From: CAYLNH01 sp964384625
Lineage (GTDB): Bacteria; Verrucomicrobiota; Lentisphaeria; JABSQK01
DNA length: 15,841 nt
Reading direction: 5' to 3'
Assembly (NCBI GenBank): GCA_964384625.1
Contig: CAYLNH010000168.1
Span: 1-15,841, forward strand
Numbering within the stretch: position 1 is the first letter of the stretch; every line of letters starts with the position of its first letter. The notes below the pieces were generated by a model. It was not told the origin of the DNA. It searched no databases and saw only the letters and a program-made list of their open reading frames with translations. The position numbers and the translations under genes are program-made. This document shows positions 7,251-13,036 of the stretch, one piece after another.

Positions 7251-9037
7251 CAGTGCGGCAGACGAAGACGGAGAATGGACAACGCCGGCACGTCGATCTG
7301 TGCCTCCGTACAGTCGAACTCCCGTGGCTCGAAATTCCCGACGGTCGTTGTGCCGACCAGCCCGTCGCCGGCGGCCCCGTCGATTGCGACCCCTTCCAGA
7401 GCGACGCCGGGGAGATCAGCCAAGGTCCGGTTGACGATGAACAGCCAGTCCGCCCCGTTGCCGCGGAGACAAACGACATCGACGTTCTCGGTGGCGTCAA
7501 CCAGTTCAATCGGGAGAAACGTTCCGGGGAGCGCCGGACGATACAGGTTGAAGACATGCACGGAGTCCGTGACTTCGACGCCGGCGTCACGGTGGTTTAG
7601 AATGCCCATGCAGTTGACCAGGTTGTAGAAGTGCGCCACTTCGAAATCCGGCGCCAGCGCGGCGTACCGGTGGATCATGCCGGCGATAAACAACCCGTGC
7701 AGCACGGTAGGCGGCTCCTCAAACGCGCGGCCGTCCCAGTGCGACGCCTGCAGCCACCAGTTCCATTCGGCAATGCCGACATTCCAGCTCACATCGCGCG
7801 AACGGCATTCCGCGATGAACGCGCTCGTGTTCGATTCGAAGGCCGCAAGCTTGCCTGCCAACGCCTCCAGTTGCGGCCCGGCTTCGCCGAATGGATCGCA
7901 GGAGCCGTAGTCCTGGAACTCCACCACATCGATCAGGTCCGCAACCGTGAACAACGCCTCCTTCCATTCCTTCGGCGCGCCGTCGCCAACCAGTGCTGCC
8001 CGGGACATGACCGCCACAATGCGGCACTTCGGATAGTTCTCTTCGACCAGCGGCACGAAGGTCTTGAGGATCTCGACATACATCGCCGGCGTCATGTGCG
8101 CTGTGGTGTTGTGGTAGGGGTGATTGGCGATGTGCCAGTAGATCATCGGCAATTCGGCCCCGGCGTTCGCGTACCACGCGGCACAGTACGCGGCGAACGC
8201 GGCGGCTTCCTCCGGGGTCCCCGTCCCGATATTCAACGTCAAGGTCGGCGTGATGCCCTGGTCCAGGGCGAGCTGCAGATACTCATCCAGGCCAAAGTCG
8301 TAATTCAACTCCCAGTCCTGATGGAACGCGGCTTCGAGTTTGGCGGGCCGCAGATGTACCGGCCCCGTACCGTGTTTCCAGTTGTAGCAGTTGACCACGA
8401 TGCCGCCGGGAAACCGCAGCGTCGGAATCCGCATCTTCGCCATCTCGTCCACCAGTTCCTGACACAGCAGCGGCTGGCCCTGCGGCCGCAGATGAAGCTG
8501 ATCAAACCAGATCTCGCCGCCGTCCGGGAGACTGATCTCCAGCCGCGCTTCCTCGTCGTCACGCTTCGCGGTGAGCGGCACGGTGTACTGCTTGTAGTAC
8601 GGCGCGTCGACGACCACAGAGCCACGGTCATAGGCCGGCGCCCGGTTCGAGACCGGATGCAGCGAGACGTTGACCCGGACGGCCGCATGCCAGGCCCGGG
8701 CCCAAAACGTCAATTCCAGTTCTTCACCGGCGCGGACGTTCAGCCGGTTCTGATGCAGGTGGATCCCGCCTTTGCCTTTGGCGCTGACCAACTGGGCGGC
8801 CGATCCCAACAGACCGCCGCCGGGTGTCAGTTCGTAGTTCGTCCGGCCGCAGCTCTCGCCCTGCCACTCCGGCGCGATCCCCGTCATCCGGTGCGGCGGG
8901 CCGATGAGCTTCGGATTGCGCAGGCGTTCGGACAGAAATCCGTGGGCCGTAGTCAAACACATCTCGACATTGTGCCCGAGAATCATCTCGGAAACATCAG
9001 GGCCGGTCTTGTCGGTCTTCTTGATCTGAAACGTCAT
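7250..9037 (-). CDS. GH51-like glycosidase with CBM-like domain
   Basis: A 595-residue protein related to alpha-L-arabinofuranosidases. The start is ATG 9037 behind GAGGA. Residues about 65-185 look like a beta-sandwich carbohydrate-binding module (ELELTFWARAWHAAVRVNVSL). A barrel follows, opening with TLRFPGGIVVNCYNWKHGTGP (from 206), the GH51 LRxPGG motif. The nucleophile region is conserved as VGIAEWNWW with E424. The acid/base site is not: where GH51 enzymes have WEVGNE, this protein reads WHIANH, so H306 replaces the catalytic glutamate. It may therefore use another mechanism, have weak activity, or bind without cutting. The C-terminal part (about 500-595) looks like the usual beta domain. 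It is the first gene of the leftward operon, facing the AraC regulator. No signal peptide is visible. Confidence 0.85.
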   Translation of the reverse strand: MTFQIKKTDKTGPDVSEMILGHNVEMCLTTAHGFLSERLRNPKLIGPPHRMTGIAPEWQGESCGRTNYELTPGGGLLGSAAQLVSAKGKGGIHLHQNRLNVRAGEELELTFWARAWHAAVRVNVSLHPVSNRAPAYDRGSVVVDAPYYKQYTVPLTAKRDDEEARLEISLPDGGEIWFDQLHLRPQGQPLLCQELVDEMAKMRIPTLRFPGGIVVNCYNWKHGTGPVHLRPAKLEAAFHQDWELNYDFGLDEYLQLALDQGITPTLTLNIGTGTPEEAAAFAAYCAAWYANAGAELPMIYWHIANHPYHNTTAHMTPAMYVEILKTFVPLVEENYPKCRIVAVMSRAALVGDGAPKEWKEALFTVADLIDVVEFQDYGSCDPFGEAGPQLEALAGKLAAFESNTSAFIAECRSRDVSWNVGIAEWNWWLQASHWDGRAFEEPPTVLHGLFIAGMIHRYAALAPDFEVAHFYNLVNCMGILNHRDAGVEVTDSVHVFNLYRPALPGTFLPIELVDATENVDVVCLRGNGADWLFIVNRTLADLPGVALEGVAIDGAAGDGLVGTTTVGNFEPREFDCTEAQIDVPALSILRLRLPH

Positions 9038-9175
9038 GGGGGTCCTCGTTCGTTACAACTTCCAACGTTGTGCCGGCGTCAAGCACTGGCATTTCTCTGC
9101 TTTGGCCTTTAATATACGATGCTGCAACTAAGGTGCAGAATGTAAGTTTCTGCCAAAAACCTTAAGGATTCTGCT
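9038..9175. promoter_or_regulatory. Divergent promoter region with candidate operator
   Basis: These 138 bp separate the divergent GH51-like and AraC genes. On the minus strand, TATATT (complement of 9111-9116) is a plausible -10 box, giving the operon a leader of roughly 65 nt. TCTGCA lies 17 bp further upstream as a weak -35. The inverted repeat CTGCA-7 bp-TGCAG (9122-9138) falls in the -35 spacer; it also contains TGCA twice, 11 bp apart, which is about one helical turn. That placement suits an AraC-type activator. On the plus strand only a weak -10 (TAATAT, 9110-9115) is seen. All of this is read by eye. Confidence 0.35.
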
Positions 9176-9970
9176 GTGCTTGTCGTTGCCAGTCGACAGA
9201 CCTATCCGGAGGATCACGCGTTTGCCTGCCCGAACGGTACGGACCGCTACACCCTGGAGTTGACGTACAGCGGCGTCATGCTGCGGCGGTGCGGGCGGTC
9301 GCGACGGTTTCGGCTCCAGCCGAACAATACCTTGCTGTTGACGCCGCCCGGTGTGCCCTATGCCCTGCAGGGCCGGGACGAGGGCGACGAAATCTGGCTG
9401 ATCTTCGACCCGCCGCCGTCGTTACAGGAGTGCCTGGATTGGCCGCGCGGCGAGTTCGGCATTCCGGAGCTGCATGTTCCGCCGACACCGTTGGGCCGCC
9501 AGGTTCTGCAGGCGTTCGAGGATGCCCAGCATTTCATGTCCAGCCGTCTGACGCGGCGTCAGGAATTGGCGGAGAACGCGTTGGAGCGGCTTCTGCTGCT
9601 GGCGGAGCAGCTCCGGGCGGAGACCGATACGCCGCCGGACCAACGCATCCAGTCGGTCCTGACGGTGATCGAGCAGGAGTACCACGCCGCCCTCACAGTC
9701 GAGACCCTGGCGCACACGGCGAATCTCTCGCCCTCTCACTTCGCCCATCTCTTTCGTCGCGAGACCGGCGTTTCCCCGATGCAGTATCTCGAGAGCATTC
9801 GTCTCGAACAAGCGCAGTTGCTGCTGTTGCGCACGGACCTGCAGATTCAGGAGATCGCTTCGCGCGTCGGTTTCGACGATCCCTTCTACTTCAGTACGCG
9901 CTTCCGGCGCCGGCTTGGCTGTGCGCCCTCGGCCTGGCGTACGCGGCCCGAGGGCTTCCAGCCCGGATAA
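9176..9970 (+). CDS. AraC-family transcriptional regulator
   Basis: A 264-residue regulator. The start is GTG 9176 with AAGGA at about 9163-9167. The N-terminal part (about 1-110) looks like the AraC cupin sensor, containing LQPNNTLLLTPPGVPYAL, a typical ligand-domain signature. Residues about 160-256 carry the paired helix-turn-helix domain: LTVETLAHTANLSPSHFAHLF for the first HTH, and IQEIASRVGFDDPFYFSTRF for the second, ending RRRLGCAPSAWR. It is transcribed divergently from the glycan operon and is its likely sugar-responsive regulator; the inducer is unknown. Length is usual for the family. The assignment is firm; the target operon is inferred from position. Confidence 0.93.
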   Translation: MLVVASRQTYPEDHAFACPNGTDRYTLELTYSGVMLRRCGRSRRFRLQPNNTLLLTPPGVPYALQGRDEGDEIWLIFDPPPSLQECLDWPRGEFGIPELHVPPTPLGRQVLQAFEDAQHFMSSRLTRRQELAENALERLLLLAEQLRAETDTPPDQRIQSVLTVIEQEYHAALTVETLAHTANLSPSHFAHLFRRETGVSPMQYLESIRLEQAQLLLLRTDLQIQEIASRVGFDDPFYFSTRFRRRLGCAPSAWRTRPEGFQPG

Positions 9971-10179
9971 TCCAGCAGTCTTCTCTTGCGTGTCGTCATT
10001 GCACGCCATCTCAAGCAGTTCCAGCCGACGCCGCTCTTGAAGCATGTCCCGCCGCCGGCGGCCGGCTTATGATTATGAGCTGTTGATCTCACTGACGCGG
10101 CCGATTCTTCCGCGACGGCCGATTGGCTGCAAAAGGGTCCATTCACGGATCGGACCGGCCGGTGCCTTTGGGAGATGCC
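9971..10179. other. Convergent gap with palindromes, no terminator found
   Basis: These 209 bp lie between the stops of the convergent AraC and SUKH genes. They hold two GC-rich palindromes, GCCGCCGGCGGC (10051-10062) and ACCGGCCGGT (10154-10163), but no T-run that would make either a clear intrinsic terminator. No gene is seen. Confidence 0.4.
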
Positions 10180-11541
10180 TCAGGGCCGCGTCTGCAGTTC
10201 TGCCAGGAGGTCCTTGCCGGCCTGGCCGAGAGCCTGCAGCCGGCGCGTCAGCGTGGTGATGATGCGCGGCTCGCCGCCAAACCGTTTGAACACTTGCCGG
10301 TACACCGGCAGCAGACGGGCGTCGTCCACGCCGCGCAAGCCGCGCAGCGCCATGTCCACGACCGCGCTGGAGTCATCGTGGAGGCCGCCTTCGAAGGCCT
10401 GCAGAAATGCTCCGCGCTCCTCGAGACGGCCGAGACAGAGAAACGCGTGCACCCGGATTTTCTCATTCGGATGCCGGCAGAACGGCAGGAGGTGCCGGCC
10501 GCCAGCGTCACACTCTGCAAGGACGTAGGCAGCGAAGCGGAAGGTCTGTTCAGCATCGATCCGGGGCAGGCGGGTCCGCAGCAGATCCAGCCATTCCGGG
10601 GCCCGGTCCTTCGCGTACCACATGATGGCCCGGCAGGCGGCCAGGCAATCATTGTCATCGCCGTTCAAGTGGTCCGTCAGCGGTTTGATTGCCAGCTTGT
10701 AGCGAAACCTGGTGAGCAGTCCCACCGCCATCCGTCGAATCTCGTCGCCGTTGTGGCAACAGAGGTCGCGGAGTTCTGCTGCACTTGCATCCGAGATCGC
10801 CGCCAGCCGCGACATGCTGCGGATTGCGTCATAGCGACCGTCGTCATCGTCGGCGTCGTGAAATGCCGTCAGGAGGTCCTTGTCGTTGCCGCCCATGCAG
10901 TAGCCGAACCAGCCCGAATTGTCCGCCAGCAGATCGCCGGAGATGATCTCGTCGAGCCAGCGCTCGTACCAGTCGAGGAAGTTTGCTTCGTAGGTGAATA
11001 CCGGCTTCTGTCGACCCATATCGAGGTTCACGACCCGCCCCGCATGTTTACCATTGAGCAGCAGCGCGTGCAGGTACGTGCAGCCCTGCGACCCCAGCGG
11101 CAGGATGCCGGACCAGCGTTCGCCAAGGCGTTCGTTAAACGCTGCATCGCCGGCATCCTCGTCCGCGATCCGGCCGGTCAACGCATCCCACTGCCGGTCG
11201 GTCATTCCGGGATACAGGCGAACGGGTTGCTGCAGGTAGACTTCCGGCTCATCCAGGAGCTCGTCAACGCCGGCGCCCAACGGGTAGATGCCGTAGAACG
11301 GGCCGGCGGCGGCGCACCCGGGCGACGTCCCGCCGTTCCCGACGTCCAGCAGGAATGTGGTGTAGGCCGGCGGCAGGGCTGCCGAGTACTTCGCTTCGAA
11401 CGCCTCGATTGCAGCCGGGCTGACCGGCGGGCCGATCTGATACTTGTGCGACCTGGCGCCGAACACCTTCAGTCCGGGGTCCCGTTCCCGAGCCAATCCC
11501 AGTTTTTCTCTGATCCGGTCCGTCTGTCGTTTCTCGGTCAT
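10180..11541 (-). CDS. SUKH (SMI1/KNR4) domain and HEAT-repeat protein
   Basis: A 453-residue protein. The start is ATG 11541 with AGGAG seven bases upstream; the open frame extends to 11820 but that extension has no coding look. Residues about 35-200 form a SUKH domain: ALPPAYTTFLLDVGNGG (55-71), GCTYLHALLLNGKHAGRVVNLD (153-174, in part) and FLDWYERWLDE (188-198). The remainder (about 225-450) is helical and repetitive in style, with segments such as RRMAVGLLTRF, KIRVHAFLCLGRL and SAVVDMALRGLRGVDDARLL that look like HEAT-type repeats. SUKH proteins are best known as immunity proteins against polymorphic toxins, yet no toxin gene is visible nearby. It could be a standalone immunity or scaffold protein. 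It is flanked by convergent and divergent neighbours, so it is probably its own transcription unit. Confidence 0.8.
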   Translation of the reverse strand: MTEKRQTDRIREKLGLARERDPGLKVFGARSHKYQIGPPVSPAAIEAFEAKYSAALPPAYTTFLLDVGNGGTSPGCAAAGPFYGIYPLGAGVDELLDEPEVYLQQPVRLYPGMTDRQWDALTGRIADEDAGDAAFNERLGERWSGILPLGSQGCTYLHALLLNGKHAGRVVNLDMGRQKPVFTYEANFLDWYERWLDEIISGDLLADNSGWFGYCMGGNDKDLLTAFHDADDDDGRYDAIRSMSRLAAISDASAAELRDLCCHNGDEIRRMAVGLLTRFRYKLAIKPLTDHLNGDDNDCLAACRAIMWYAKDRAPEWLDLLRTRLPRIDAEQTFRFAAYVLAECDAGGRHLLPFCRHPNEKIRVHAFLCLGRLEERGAFLQAFEGGLHDDSSAVVDMALRGLRGVDDARLLPVYRQVFKRFGGEPRIITTLTRRLQALGQAGKDLLAELQTRP

Positions 11542-11633
11542 CCCGGTTCTCCTGCCGTGGTGTATCGTACTGTAGCGGCAGGACGGCGCGTTCCCAGAAG
11601 TCAAACCGGAGAATGCGGCAATCCGGCGCCGGG

Positions 11634-11662
11634 TTGTTGCCGGCCGGTCTGCCGCGTATATT
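11634..11662 (+). promoter_or_regulatory. Candidate promoter for the amidohydrolase
   Basis: TTGTTG (11634-11639) and TATATT (11657-11662) are separated by 17 bp. The -10 box matches the sigma-70 consensus at five of six positions; the -35 matches at three. Transcription would begin near 11669. That leaves only about nine bases before ATG 11678 and so favours a later start for the following gene. Confidence 0.35.
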
Positions 11663-11677
11663 CCGGCTCCCGTCTCG

Positions 11678-12856
11678 ATGAAACCGGAACCCAAGGCAAT
11701 GGAATTTGATTTGATGGGTCGATATGCGTCAGCCTTCCTGAACCGCCTGCATGCTGCGACCATGGCTCGGGGCGGCATCTGCAATGCCCACCTGCACATT
11801 GACCGGGCCGGCACGATCAATCCCCGTTACGCTGCCGGGGCCGCGGCGGATCCGCTGGCCAGCAGCCATGCTCCGCTCGCTGTCAAACACAGTCTGATCC
11901 CCATGCTGCATGCCGGCCCCGCGTACGAGCAGGATGATCTCAAACGCCGCGTTGATCTGTGCCTGGATGCGATGGTCGAGGCCGGAACGACATCAGCTGC
12001 GACCTTTGTTGACGTGACCGCGGATCGCGTTGGACTGCAGGCCCTGGAAACGTTGGCGGACTTCAGTCGGGAACGGCGTGCAGTCCTGGATTTTCGTGTC
12101 GGCGCCTATTCGCCATTGGGTTTTCGCGATGACGAACCCGAGCGGTGGGAATTGCTTGAACGGGGAGCGCGCCGGGCGTGTTTCATTGGTTCCCTGCCGG
12201 AACGGGACGATGTCGCGCGCTATCCCGAGCATATCGGATTTACGGAAAACTGCCGGCGGATGCTGGCGTTGGGACAGGAACTGGGCAAGGCGGTGCATCT
12301 CCACGCCGACCAGCGCAATGACCCTGCAGAAGCCGGCACGGAGCGGATTCTGGATGTCATCCGCGAGCTCGATGTTCGTCCCTTCGGTCCGGCTCGGCCG
12401 GCTGTCTGGCTGATTCATGTCATCTCGCCGTCGACCTATGACGAACCCCGGTTTGCCGAGCTGCTCGCGCAACTGGTGGAGTGCCGCGTCGGCGTCATCT
12501 GTTGTCCTTCCGCCGCGCTGAGCATGCTGCAACTGCGACCGCGGCAGACGCCGACATCCAACTCCATTGCCCGCGTTCTTGACTTTCTGGCTGCCGGCAT
12601 CGATGTTCGTGTCGGCTGCGACAACATCGCGGATTATTGTTCGCCGGCGGGGACCCCCGATTTGATGGATGAGATGTTTGTCCTGGCGAACGCGCTCCGC
12701 TTCTACCATATCGATATCCTGGCCAAGATCGCCGCCGGCGTCTCCCTGAGCCGGTCAGACCGCCGCTACCTTCAGGAGCATCTGGAGCAGAACGGGCAAG
12801 CTGTTGAACAAGCTCTCCGGGAATACCCGATCGACGACGGGTCGGATTTGCGCTGA
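11678..12856 (+). CDS. Amidohydrolase, cytosine-deaminase-like
   Basis: A protein of up to 392 residues from the amidohydrolase superfamily, metal-dependent barrel enzymes that hydrolyse C-N bonds. Candidate metal and catalytic residues appear in the expected order: H38 and H40 in CNAHLHIDRAG, H207/H209 in AVHLHADQRNDP, H247 in WLIHVISPS, and D315 in VGCDNIADYCSPAG. The HxHxD opening, the LHADQ strand and the GCDNIxDxxxP ending are closest to the cytosine deaminase/AtzC branch. The usual N-terminal beta-sandwich strand region looks short. The start is uncertain: ATG 11678, 11699 or 11714 are possible, none with a strong ribosome binding site, and the candidate promoter favours 11699 or 11714. 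The substrate is unknown. It precedes the adenylation/carrier/thioesterase gene on the same strand and may be co-transcribed with it. Confidence 0.82.
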   Translation: MKPEPKAMEFDLMGRYASAFLNRLHAATMARGGICNAHLHIDRAGTINPRYAAGAAADPLASSHAPLAVKHSLIPMLHAGPAYEQDDLKRRVDLCLDAMVEAGTTSAATFVDVTADRVGLQALETLADFSRERRAVLDFRVGAYSPLGFRDDEPERWELLERGARRACFIGSLPERDDVARYPEHIGFTENCRRMLALGQELGKAVHLHADQRNDPAEAGTERILDVIRELDVRPFGPARPAVWLIHVISPSTYDEPRFAELLAQLVECRVGVICCPSAALSMLQLRPRQTPTSNSIARVLDFLAAGIDVRVGCDNIADYCSPAGTPDLMDEMFVLANALRFYHIDILAKIAAGVSLSRSDRRYLQEHLEQNGQAVEQALREYPIDDGSDLR

Positions 12857-12858
12857 CG

Positions 12859-13008
12859 ATGCAGTCACTTGCCTTCAAGGCCGGCGCAGAAGTCAATCGG
12901 TGGCCTGGCGCTCACAGTTCCGGCCATTTGCCGAACATGGGCGACGGGCCCGGCGGCCGGATCAACCAGGCGAACAACAAGGCTGAGAGCCTTGACGCCC
13001 GGGCGTAA
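12859..13008 (+). CDS. Possible 49-residue small protein, uncertain
   Basis: An ATG two bases after the amidohydrolase stop opens a 49-codon frame to TAA at 13006. The peptide begins MQSLAFKAGAEVNRW and is rich in Gly, Ala and Asn; I recognise no family. About 78% of third positions are G or C, in line with coding DNA in a genome of this composition. No good ribosome binding site is present, so translation would depend on coupling to the upstream gene. It ends 28 bp before the next gene. It could equally be untranslated leader for that gene. Confidence 0.25.
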   Translation: MQSLAFKAGAEVNRWPGAHSSGHLPNMGDGPGGRINQANNKAESLDARA

Positions 13009-13036
13009 CTGGAACAATTGCAGAGCAAAGGATCGA

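Noticed and set aside
7631..9112. Long plus-strand frame opposite the GH51-like gene
   Set aside because: Antisense shadow: no recognisable domain, while the minus strand carries a complete glycosidase with motifs and a ribosome binding site.
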